A stretch of DNA of 64,000 nucleotides, taken from Leishmania donovani. Taxonomy: Eukaryota > Euglenozoa > Kinetoplastea > Trypanosomatida > Trypanosomatidae. The stretch lies in contig NC_018259.1 in NCBI RefSeq assembly GCF_000227135.1, forward strand, positions 603,140 through 667,139, in the 5' to 3' direction. The translations under genes and the position numbers were made by a program. The notes under the pieces are model-generated. The model worked only from the letters and a program-made list of their open reading frames with translations. It was not told the origin of the DNA and ran no database searches. Below, piece by piece: positions 30,263 to 39,451 of this stretch (the first letter of the stretch is position 1; every line of letters starts with the position of its first letter).

Positions 30263-32269
30263 TTACACATCCATGAAGCGAAGCACCGGTGGCGGGGGTG
30301 CGAACTCGGCGTTTCGTGACCGCGCAGAGACCGTGACGCGCTGATAGGATGGGATGTCTTGGCGCTGCTCCTCGGCGACCAGGGAGTGTAAGGACTGCCG
30401 AAGCAGTTTCAGCTGGCGGTGCTCCTCGGCTGTCACGTACAAGCGGTGGCAGCGCACAGGTGGGAGCCGGTACTCCTCCGTGTCGCCCTCAGAGTCGATG
30501 AGCCTGCGCATTCGCAGAAGGGCAAACAGCTCCGCACCGGTGACGGGGCAGAGAATAGTAGCCTCCACGTTCAGAGAAATCGGCTTTGGTCGTGCAGCTG
30601 CCTTCGGCGCTGACTTGCGTGACCTGGCAGCCGTGGACGTACTCCCCTCCCGCGTCGCAGGCCAGCGCGCCGCTGATGTTGACGACGGCGCGTGCCGAGA
30701 CCCGGAGCGTCGCGGCGCTGAGGAGACACGATGCTGACTCGATGCAGTCGTCCGCCCACTCCTCCCTCGATCACCTTGTACGCGCCCTGCCATCGCTGCC
30801 TCAGGTGACCGACGGTACTCGCGCGAGCTCACCCGCTGTTCCCCGGCGGTTGGGTTGAAGTGCGCATCGCTTGACGGCATCCGTGAGGTCCTGAGGTGAT
30901 GAGCGGTCGGGTCGCGGAAGACACCACGCGGCGCATTCGCCGTGCCTGCTTTGGTGGATTGCGCGCCGCACCGCGACCACTGCCATTCGCGCGACACCGC
31001 CGTCGTCTCGTCGCCGTCGCCTGCTACAGAGTCATGTAGAAACCCATGAGTAAAGAGCCGAGTCTCGCTCGCATTTTCGGTGGCAGGCTCCGCGGCCGCC
31101 GGGAGCACTTCCACATCCACCGAGGAGTCACCTTGATCATGCTGGCACCACGACGATGTCGGTGGGAGTGGGGCAGTGTCGTGCGAGAAAGAGTCATCCT
31201 CGCCCGGCGAGCGCGTCGGGGTGGCCGTTTCAGCGCGCGTGCCCGGCGGTGGCCGAGGTGAAGGACTTGAATCGTCAGCATCACTCACCGCACGAGACTC
31301 GGTGAGGCCTCTGTGAGGAAGCTCTTCCCGGGGCGCTGTTGCGTCATCACTCACGGCAGCCTCGGCGGGAGCCCCTCTCGTTGATAACGGCACGACGGAG
31401 TGTGGAGAGGAAGTCGTGAGCTGCATCATCTTCTGCCGCAACCGCTCCTGTACGACGCGGAAGGCATCAAAAGAGGTCGCCTCATCGGCAAGCATCGTGC
31501 CAACGATCGTGGCGTCGGCTGCGGTGATGCGCGACTCCTCGCGAGGAGTGTTCTGTGGCGTGCATCCTTCGCCATTGCGGGGGGTCAGATTCACCGTGTT
31601 CGCGGCGAGTGACGCCGTGGGTCGGCGAGGGCTTGGAAACCGCTCTGGAAACCCACACGAATGCGAGCCGGCAACGCCACACGGCATGAATGGAACGGGC
31701 GAGCAATCCATGTTATCTTGTCCTGCGTTGGCAGCGAAAGCTCCGGGGGAAACCGTGGCAGGGGCTTTGGGCACCGGGCTTGGCAGACCACCCCTGATGC
31801 GTACGATGTCGTTTGTTACGCCAGCCTCTGACAAGGAGCCGGAAGCGTGGTGCCGTGCAAGCTGCAGCATCGCATTCACTCCAGATCCAGGCTTCGCTGC
31901 ACAGGTGCGTGTGATGAAGGCTGGCGGGCTGCTCGTGCCGAAGTGGTGACCAAAAGCAGCATCCTTTCTTGGGGCGCTGTGCACTTGATTCACGTCGCGT
32001 TCGCTGATACCATTTGTGCGCGGCACTTGACTCTTGCTCGTGACTGGCCTTGAGATAGGCGCCGACGATGGCGGTGTAGACGTGGAAGCTATCGGGTTTG
32101 TGGCCGCGGGTGCCGCCGCAGAGCCTACTGCTCTCGCCTCCACAAAGTAGCGATGCTCGAAAACGCGACGCTGCTGCTGCTGTTCCTCTTCCCGTTCTTC
32201 GACGGTGTGGCATAGGCTCGACAGGCGAGCTCGCATCGCGCTCATACGGGTCTCGAAAGCGTCGCTCAT
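30263..32269 (-). CDS. Conserved hypothetical protein, trypanosomatid-type, disordered middle
   Basis: Not recognised. 668 residues from the ATG at 32269 (MSDAFETRMSAMRARLSS); a strong acceptor lies 83 nt upstream. The N-terminus is a short charged helix that probably forms a coiled coil (HTVEEREEEQQQQRRVFEHRY). The next ~500 residues are Ser/Pro/Thr/Arg-rich and disordered. Only the last ~110 residues look folded: ISLNVEATILCPVTGAELFA, then EEYRLPPVRCHRLYVTAEEH and LKLLRQSLHSLVAEEQRQ. They include a CPxTG pair-like turn and a helix. Coding is supported by length and by third-position GC bias. Confidence 0.85.
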   Translation of the reverse strand: MSDAFETRMSAMRARLSSLCHTVEEREEEQQQQRRVFEHRYFVEARAVGSAAAPAATNPIASTSTPPSSAPISRPVTSKSQVPRTNGISERDVNQVHSAPRKDAAFGHHFGTSSPPAFITRTCAAKPGSGVNAMLQLARHHASGSLSEAGVTNDIVRIRGGLPSPVPKAPATVSPGAFAANAGQDNMDCSPVPFMPCGVAGSHSCGFPERFPSPRRPTASLAANTVNLTPRNGEGCTPQNTPREESRITAADATIVGTMLADEATSFDAFRVVQERLRQKMMQLTTSSPHSVVPLSTRGAPAEAAVSDDATAPREELPHRGLTESRAVSDADDSSPSPRPPPGTRAETATPTRSPGEDDSFSHDTAPLPPTSSWCQHDQGDSSVDVEVLPAAAEPATENASETRLFTHGFLHDSVAGDGDETTAVSREWQWSRCGAQSTKAGTANAPRGVFRDPTAHHLRTSRMPSSDAHFNPTAGEQRVSSREYRRSPEAAMAGRVQGDRGRSGRTTASSQHRVSSAPRRSGSRHAPSSTSAARWPATREGSTSTAARSRKSAPKAAARPKPISLNVEATILCPVTGAELFALLRMRRLIDSEGDTEEYRLPPVRCHRLYVTAEEHRQLKLLRQSLHSLVAEEQRQDIPSYQRVTVSARSRNAEFAPPPPVLRFMDV

Positions 32270-32352
32270 GGTGAGGTACACAAGGAATGAGGCGCACCCA
32301 TACGCGTCCAGTCTGCGGTCGCGAGAAGAATTAGCCCGAGAAGCAGAACGAT

Positions 32353-32371
32353 CTGAAAAAAAAAAGCGTCT
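32353..32371 (-). promoter_or_regulatory. Spliced-leader acceptor of the 668-residue gene
   Basis: Minus-strand GCTTTTTTTTTTCAG with the AG at 32354-32353. A second pyrimidine-rich CTCTCTCT tract lies further upstream near 32500-32521. Confidence 0.7.
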
Positions 32372-34511
32372 CCCTCAGTAGTCTGCTTTCGCCCTCTGCA
32401 TCTGCGTAGCCTGGAATATGGGCAGTAGTGTGAGACGCGTGGAAAGGGATGGTTGAGAATGCAGCAGGTCAGAAACAGCAAAGAAAAAGGAACACGCAGA
32501 AAGAGAGACAGAGAGAGAGAGCCACCGAAGAATACGGAGGAGGAGCCGGGGTAAGGACTAGATGAGTAGCGCACTAACTACTTTCATCCCCTACGCCATC
32601 CTCTGCTGTACTGAAGACCACGGGCAGCTTGATCAAGCAATGGCGTTACGCATGTCGCCGCAAAAAGGAGGAGAATGGCACGCTACCCTCCCCCGCCCTA
32701 TTCCTACTGCAGTTACAGCAGCACACACCACGCATAAACCCCACCCACCGGCGTCACTTCGCCGTTCGGCATTTTTATTTTTATTTTTCTTTCCGCTGTT
32801 CAAAATCTGAATGGCCCCCACCCCCGAATAAAAGAAAAGGAATCAGCGAAAGCTCTACACACGGTGTATATGCGACTTAGCTAACGAGTAATATGAAGGC
32901 GACCGGTCACACAAGCGCACACCCAGGAGAGACCGACAAGTAACGTGTTCAGCACGTGAGCAAAACATCACACAATGAGAAGGTCCATCGAACGCAGTTG
33001 CGCTTCTCACCGAAGTTTCCCCGGCTTCAGCTTTCTCCTCCGTGCCCCCAACGCATGTGAGCGTGTGCGGGTGTGCGTGCTTGAGCGTCGCTCCGGCGGT
33101 GGTTCATCCGGAACCCCGAAAGAGCATCGCGTATAAACAAAGCTTTAAAAGGTAAAATAAAAAGAAAAAGGCTGAAGGAGAAGCCGCACACCCGAAGCAA
33201 CAACAACAATGTTATGTGCGCCCCCCCCCCGGATGTGCCCTACGAAAATCCACGCGTCCGCCTCCTCTCCCTCCTCATCTGTCCCCAGCTTCGGTGAACA
33301 GAACAAGAGACGCAGACGCCGAGGTTACGGCACACGTGCACAAATATGGGCGACGGCACGCTCACAACACTCCAGAGCGCAATGGACCGATTCCTCCAAC
33401 ATTACGAATGTGTGCCCTCACTCGTGATGGAAGATCGAGCAGAGAGACGGGGCACACAGGCCACTGCACCTGTTGCGTCTCTTCTCACGACCTGGTTGTC
33501 TTGGATGTGATATTGAGATGAGACGTAACACAGAAACAACAAGCTCCCACACGCGATCGAGGCTGAGCGTGAATGAGCCACGCGCACCACCGGGGCACAC
33601 ACGCACACACACGCACAGGGCCGCGGAATGCGGACGGACCCAAAAAAGAGCAGGTAGGCTGTGAAAACGTCCACAACAGGAGAAACGGTTCCACGATACA
33701 CAGCTACATCGTACATCGAACGAGGGTGGCGACGGGATGCCAGCAGACAGTCGCCAGGAAACATGCATTAATGCATACTCCAGTATCCGTCGCTGTATGC
33801 ACGCGCCCGTCCGATGTGTGCTTTTTCTGCGCCCATGTGCAAATCCACGAAGGCCCGTACCACTGAAACCTAAGCGAAACAAAAAAAACGGGAGGACAGA
33901 CAAAAAGAAAGAAAGAAGCCCATCGCCGGCTTGTACCTCCTCGCCAGGTGCGGTGTATAGGCTGGACGGATCCGCTGTCGGCGCGCCAGAAACGAAGAGA
34001 AGCGCGAAGAGACAGAATCCTAAAGGCGTGAAGAATGAGCCAGCACCGCCCCGCTTTACCTATTCATCAGCAGCCAGCGCGGAGGAAAGGCAAAAGGGGA
34101 TAAAGACAAATATAGCAGAAGGCGATGGTCCAGCTTGCTCAATCAACCGCGGTAGAGCCGGGTAGCCTCGATGGAATGCTTCACGCATTCCGTTTTTCTT
34201 TTGGGTATTTATTATACTCTAAATCCACGAAATACGTATTAGGTAGACCTTTCTCGACATCTTCACGTAAGAGCTCCTGTCCTTCGTTTTTTTTTGTCTT
34301 TGCCAGCATGAAGCACCGCCTTCCCCAATTACACGTGTGCGTACATGTCGCTCTGCCTCGCTGTGCGTGTGGGGGGAGATAAAGAGAGGCAAGGCTGGGT
34401 GGGTGGGTGCTCGCCTGTGGAGGCGAGGAATCAAAGGCACGGAAGGCGCTGAGGCAGAGCCGACCCCCGTTCCCATTTTCCACTTTTCACTTTACGCTTG
34501 CAGCATTGAAT

Positions 34512-34887
34512 TCATTCGGATTCAAAACAAGACACACACACGCACACGAAAGCAAAACAGAAAAAAAAAATACAAAAAGCGCTGCCGTCTTTCTTTTTCT
34601 CCCCATCCCGTTTTTGCGTGCCCACATCGTCTCGCTGGCGCAAGCGTGTGTCGCTCCTTTCATGTCTCGCCCTATCCTCAGCCTCCCGCGTCTCTTTCAC
34701 ATCTTCTGCATCAAGTGTGAATATTTCTCCGTTTATCAACGTGAGAAAGACGCAGAGGCCGACCGGGGGGCCGAGATGGAAAAAAGAAGGAGGGTGTGTA
34801 ACACGGAGGGCCGCACGCGCAGGCACAGAGTGCGTCCTTTATTCAATAGCATGCACACGCGTCTATGTTGTGTCTGTGTACAGAAGA
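34512..34887. repeat. Direct duplication, copy 1, abutting assembly gap
   Basis: These 376 bases recur at 35012-35387 with no difference that I can see, at an offset of exactly 500. Copy 1 ends exactly where the Ns begin and copy 2 starts exactly where they end. This is the pattern of two overlapping contigs scaffolded without merging. Confidence 0.9.
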
Positions 34888-35011
34888 NNNNNNNNNNNNN
34901 NNNNNNNNNNNNNNNNNNNNNNNNNNNNNNNNNNNNNNNNNNNNNNNNNNNNNNNNNNNNNNNNNNNNNNNNNNNNNNNNNNNNNNNNNNNNNNNNNNNN
35001 NNNNNNNNNNN
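34888..35011. other. Assembly gap (124 Ns)
   Basis: Run of N; content unknown and probably artefactual, given the identical flanks. Confidence 1.
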
Positions 35012-35387
35012 TCATTCGGATTCAAAACAAGACACACACACGCACACGAAAGCAAAACAGAAAAAAAAAATACAAAAAGCGCTGCCGTCTTTCTTTTTCT
35101 CCCCATCCCGTTTTTGCGTGCCCACATCGTCTCGCTGGCGCAAGCGTGTGTCGCTCCTTTCATGTCTCGCCCTATCCTCAGCCTCCCGCGTCTCTTTCAC
35201 ATCTTCTGCATCAAGTGTGAATATTTCTCCGTTTATCAACGTGAGAAAGACGCAGAGGCCGACCGGGGGGCCGAGATGGAAAAAAGAAGGAGGGTGTGTA
35301 ACACGGAGGGCCGCACGCGCAGGCACAGAGTGCGTCCTTTATTCAATAGCATGCACACGCGTCTATGTTGTGTCTGTGTACAGAAGA
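35012..35387. repeat. Direct duplication, copy 2
   Basis: Same as 34512-34887. After 35387 the sequence continues as unique spacer. Confidence 0.9.
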
Positions 35388-35778
35388 GAGTGCGGAGCCG
35401 CCTGCCCTTACAGCTTCCTCAACACACCTGGTGGAAACATGCAGGGGGGGTGGATAGCGTGGGGTGGGGGGGCTTACTCTCAAGGCACGGACAGTGAAAG
35501 CAACGCGAGAAAAAAAAACCATAAGGCCTTTTCGAATCCTTCTCGAGCAAACATGAAACTACAGATACAGCTGACAGTTGAAGCGATCGCTTTCACTGAA
35601 CACGGGAACCGAGCACACACACACAAAACAAGAAATATCACTCGTCCTCATCCCTCGATCGCGCCGCACCGCGGTGGCTCGATCAAAAGCCACCACGACA
35701 GCGAAACAGAGCAAGCAAAGGAAGGACGCTTTCACATCTGTGCTTCCCCCGAATGGAGCGGTGCACTCGCTGGCGGGC

Positions 35779-35859
35779 GAACGAAAGGAGGGGTGATGGG
35801 GCAGGTGAGAAGCGAGAGAGCGCGAGGGCTCGTCGTCCGCACTCGCTGTCCACGAAACG
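35779..35859. repeat. 81-bp direct repeat, copy 1
   Basis: Matches 36167-36247 base for base, then the two diverge (ATTTCG here versus GCGCCG there). Unlike the first gap, the sequence after the repeat differs. It could be a real short repeat or a chimeric join. Confidence 0.85.
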
Positions 35860-36067
35860 ATTTCGCTAACATAAAAGAGATGCATATCACGAAACAAAAA
35901 GAAAGTAAAAAACGACGGAAGTGATGGGAAGAAAAGAGGGGAGCACACATATAGAGAGTTGCACGGTAGTAGGAGACGTGAACAGGATACAGCAGAAATC
36001 AAGAGAGGAGCAGGTCAAAGTGGAAGCGGACGGATGCGCTATGTGCGACACCGAGTGCCATTCCGTG

Positions 36068-36166
36068 NNNNNNNNNNNNNNNNNNNNNNNNNNNNNNNNN
36101 NNNNNNNNNNNNNNNNNNNNNNNNNNNNNNNNNNNNNNNNNNNNNNNNNNNNNNNNNNNNNNNNNN
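36068..36166. other. Assembly gap (99 Ns)
   Basis: Run of N just before copy 2 of the 81-bp repeat. Confidence 1.
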
Positions 36167-36247
36167 GAACGAAAGGAGGGGTGATGGGGCAGGTGAGAAG
36201 CGAGAGAGCGCGAGGGCTCGTCGTCCGCACTCGCTGTCCACGAAACG
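36167..36247. repeat. 81-bp direct repeat, copy 2
   Basis: Begins at the first base after the N gap; see copy 1 at 35779. Confidence 0.85.
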
Positions 36248-36942
36248 GCGCCGCCACTGTACATCTTGGCCATCGGGACGGGGCGCTGGTCAGAGAGCTG
36301 AGAGTGAAAGAAGAGGGTCAGAAGGGCGTGAGAGGGGTGGGGATGTGATGACGATGTGTCTGCAGATTATGGAGGAAGGGACGGAGAAACGTGAGGTGCA
36401 GGGGGGTGGCGACGTGAGCAGATGAGATCAACGCAAGAGAAACGGAGCACACAAGGGAGATCCGAGTTGCTTTTTTGGTGGAGGGGGTGGCGTGGGCGAG
36501 GTCACCCCACCCCCACACAGACACCCGCACACCACTTATCATGTGCGAAGACTCGGGCCGAAAAAGCCGAACTCACCAACGGGCCAACGCGAGAAAGAAA
36601 GAGGAGAGCAATCGAAAACAGCCAGAAACACGAGTCGCGAGGACAGAAAGAGAAAAGGGAGAGCAACGGGGAGAGAGAGCCGACGTGAAAGCAGGAAAGA
36701 GGGAGAGGGAGCTCGGGGAAAAGGGTGAAGTCGAGAGATAAAGCCAAAACAAAGGAACGGAGGAGAAGAGACACAGAGAGACAGCAAGAGATCGGAGGTA
36801 GGACGTGCCGAGCCACACGTACGTCAACGAGAAAACCGCATGGAGGTGAGGAAGACGAGCGACAGAGAGCAAAATCTGGGGTCATTTCGTGCATCAAGCC
36901 ACTATGCGAGTGCGCGGAAAGGAGCCAGACGTATTTATGCCT

Positions 36943-36994
36943 CTGTGTGTGTGTGTGTGTGTATGTGTGCCTGTGTGTATGTGTGTGTGTGTGT
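36943..36994. repeat. TG-rich microsatellite
   Basis: Long interrupted TG tract; a complementary CA tract follows at 37059-37073. Confidence 0.9.
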
Positions 36995-37166
36995 AATAAA
37001 AGTGGCAGCAAGCGGCCTCGCGTGCGAAGACACACGAGGACACATGCTGAAAAATGACCACACACACACACATACGAACACATGCAAGAAAAAAAAAAGA
37101 ATACAAACACAAACGAAAGAAGAACGGAGCGCCCGTCAAGCAGCAGGCCTTTTCGCTCGACAGCCG

Positions 37167-38042
37167 TCACACATCGCTATCGTTGCAGCTGCCGGTCGCC
37201 CCGACGTCATGCAAAGTACCGCGAAGACGATTGCACAGTGACCGCCACACCGGCACAAAACGCTTGTCCATGTCGTCCACGTTTATAACCGTCAGCTTAT
37301 CTGACATCTCATCCTCGTTGTGCCGGCGCGACTTCATGCCGAGCAGCCGGCGGCTGCGGTAGATTTCGTTAATGAGCTTCACGTCCCCTGTCAGGAGCAC
37401 TGTCTCCATACCTTGAAGCGCCTGCAGCACGCGATGCATGACATTATCAGCTGCTTGCGTTTGCCCGCCGCACGGCGTGAAGAACACCTGCTGCTTGCTC
37501 ACCAATATTTCCCAGATGGAGCGCTTGGTGGTGCCGGCAGCATTCACGGACACGGCGCGATTCGGCAGCGGCTCGCAGACAGTCTGCTCGCTCGGCCACG
37601 CGCGATGATGGCGTGTGAAGCACGAGCCGAAAAAGCTCCACACAAGCACGTGATCGAGCAGTTCAACGTCCGGGTACGGCGGGATGGACTTGAACTGATT
37701 GAAACCAAAGTTATCAAGGTCGACGAGGACGATGACGGGGGATATATTCGGCTGTGCACGCATCTCCGAGTACCGCGAGAGCACACGAAGCGTCTCACAC
37801 TGAATGCAGTGGCAATCCTTTGACATCCACGCGTCGCCGCTCATGAAGTGAGCGTCATGGCGTGCGTCCTTGTCGTCGCACGCGCCGGCCACAATGCTGA
37901 AGCCCTCCTCACCTGGGCGATGGAACCTCACAAACGCCTTGCCGCCTTCTACCGCATCGGCTACGTTCTCGGCCACCAAGCGATCATCCTCATGCGATGC
38001 GCAGGAGACATCTACGTCATCGAAGGAAATTTCCTCGAACAT
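37167..38042 (-). CDS. NYN/PIN-like putative ribonuclease
   Basis: 291 residues from the ATG at 38042 (MFEEISFDDVDVSC). Frame upstream of it lacks ATG, and a pyrimidine-rich stretch ending in CTCAG lies directly before it. The folded core begins at PVIVLVDLDNFGFNQF (102-117), with Asp108 and Asp110 in the place of the first acidic strand of NYN/PIN nucleases. It continues with HVLVWSFFGSCFTRHH, then a QTQAADNVMHRVLQALQ helix (Asp199) and VLLTGDVKLINEIYRSRRL (Asp220). This D...AADN...TGD order is typical of NYN domains, which cleave RNA. Before the core, a His/Cys-rich run (ARHDAHFMSGDAWMSKDC then CIQC) could bind metal. The nuclease call is an inference from motif order; no close family is recognised. 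Confidence 0.75.
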   Translation of the reverse strand: MFEEISFDDVDVSCASHEDDRLVAENVADAVEGGKAFVRFHRPGEEGFSIVAGACDDKDARHDAHFMSGDAWMSKDCHCIQCETLRVLSRYSEMRAQPNISPVIVLVDLDNFGFNQFKSIPPYPDVELLDHVLVWSFFGSCFTRHHRAWPSEQTVCEPLPNRAVSVNAAGTTKRSIWEILVSKQQVFFTPCGGQTQAADNVMHRVLQALQGMETVLLTGDVKLINEIYRSRRLLGMKSRRHNEDEMSDKLTVINVDDMDKRFVPVWRSLCNRLRGTLHDVGATGSCNDSDV

Positions 38043-39451
38043 GGCTGCTGAGCGCCGAAGGACGCCAGCAGCAAGCAAAGGAACGTAACAAGTGCCCAGG
38101 AGCGTAGCGAACGCATGCACGGAACGCGAAATAATACTTTAACACGAAAAAGGGGACAATGGCGCTTAGAGCTGGTGTAAACGCCGATTAGATGGAGAGT
38201 CAGCCAGATTCTATTTTCGCTTCTCCTCGATGTATCGTTCCGGCTGATATGTTTACCGCGTTACCTCCGCAAAGTCAGCGAAAATAGCGCCTACTTGTGT
38301 GTGTGTGTGTGTGTGAGGAAGCCAAGGAAACGAGCAAGGCGCACCTTCGTCGATGGGTGGTGTCTATGCGCGCGAGGCAATGCACAAAACGAGAGAAAGA
38401 TCGCTCAGCCCCCCCAACAACCAAACACGACCGCTTCAGCACAGAAAGCGAGTGGGTGAGTGGGGGGAGGAGGAGGAGGGGGATACCTCCTGCAGAGTTG
38501 CCAGCAAAACAAGCGAAAAAAGCCCCTCGTTTTTTTTTTCCTTTGCAGAGCTTACTGCACTAGTCCTCGTCACGTAGAGAGATGATAGCGACGAAGACGA
38601 TGAAGACGCGTGGCGTCAATGGCGGGAGGAATAACACGGCCGGGACAGGCGAAGAGGCTTGCGAGAGTGTGTATGTGTGTGCTAAACGTGGTGGTGGACG
38701 GCGGTGGGGGGGGGGAGGGGGAGAGGGCGCGCTGCAGCTAGTGACAGAGATTCATCTGGATGAAAGGATGTGGCGCGAGAATTCGTGATTGGAAAATAAA
38801 GCTCACCACGCCGTGCCAACAGAGCGTCGGTAGATGCGCAATGAAATTCGATGGGGGCGGGCGCCACCGGAGATACAGCCAGAATCAGTTCCATGGAGTG
38901 ACGCGCGCGAAAAAGGCCGCGTGTGAATGTCGTCGTTCATCGCCACCACAGAAGCACAGTGAGGGGATTCACAAAGGAAACCACAGGGCAGTTGGATAGC
39001 GCAAAGCAAAGAGGCCGGAGTGCTTCACAGGGGAGGACGTAAGTTGAGCCCCCGCGACCTGGAGTGGGACTCGCGCGAAAAAAATAAAAATGGCAACATC
39101 GCACGCGCGGCGGTGAGGCGAACCAATGAGAGGATATGGAAGGCAATACTCGCCTCGAAGGGGGTCTGTGAGGCCGCGTGAGGACAAGGTTACACAACCA
39201 CACACAAACACGCGATCGTGCCTTTACAGGGTTCCCCGTTACCTACTGATCGTTCTGCTTTTTTTTTGTTTTGCATCTCCAGTGTCGAGCTCGCCCAGCA
39301 GCCTGTGATTGACGCTATGCGAAGGCAACGCAGTTACACTCTCTCTCTCACAGACGAGGGATGCATGTAGCCTACAGTCAAGCACAACTTCACTTCAGCG
39401 GACGCAACAGACGCGCACATCTGTCGTCTGCGCACAGAATAGGAAGCGCCC
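38043..39451 (-). other. Spacer between HAT-repeat and NYN/PIN-like genes
   Basis: Low-complexity spacer with a TG tract (38297-38314) and a G-run near 38706-38720. No gene is supported. Confidence 0.6.

Larger units (their letters stand above)
32270..37166 (-). other. 4.9-kb spacer with two assembly gaps
   Basis: Outside the gaps and duplicated flanks this is low-complexity spacer: CA/TG tracts, A-runs and purine blocks. It is mainly the 3' UTR of the NYN/PIN-like gene plus the leader of the 668-residue gene. No credible gene is seen. Its real length is uncertain because of the gaps. Confidence 0.55.

Noticed and set aside
34407..35924. 505-codon plus-strand frame crossing the N gap
   Set aside because: Open only because Ns translate as unknown residues and the flank is duplicated; low-complexity content.
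36502..37170. 222-codon minus-strand frame
   Set aside because: Phe/His/Thr homopolymer-like translation of microsatellites; spacer.
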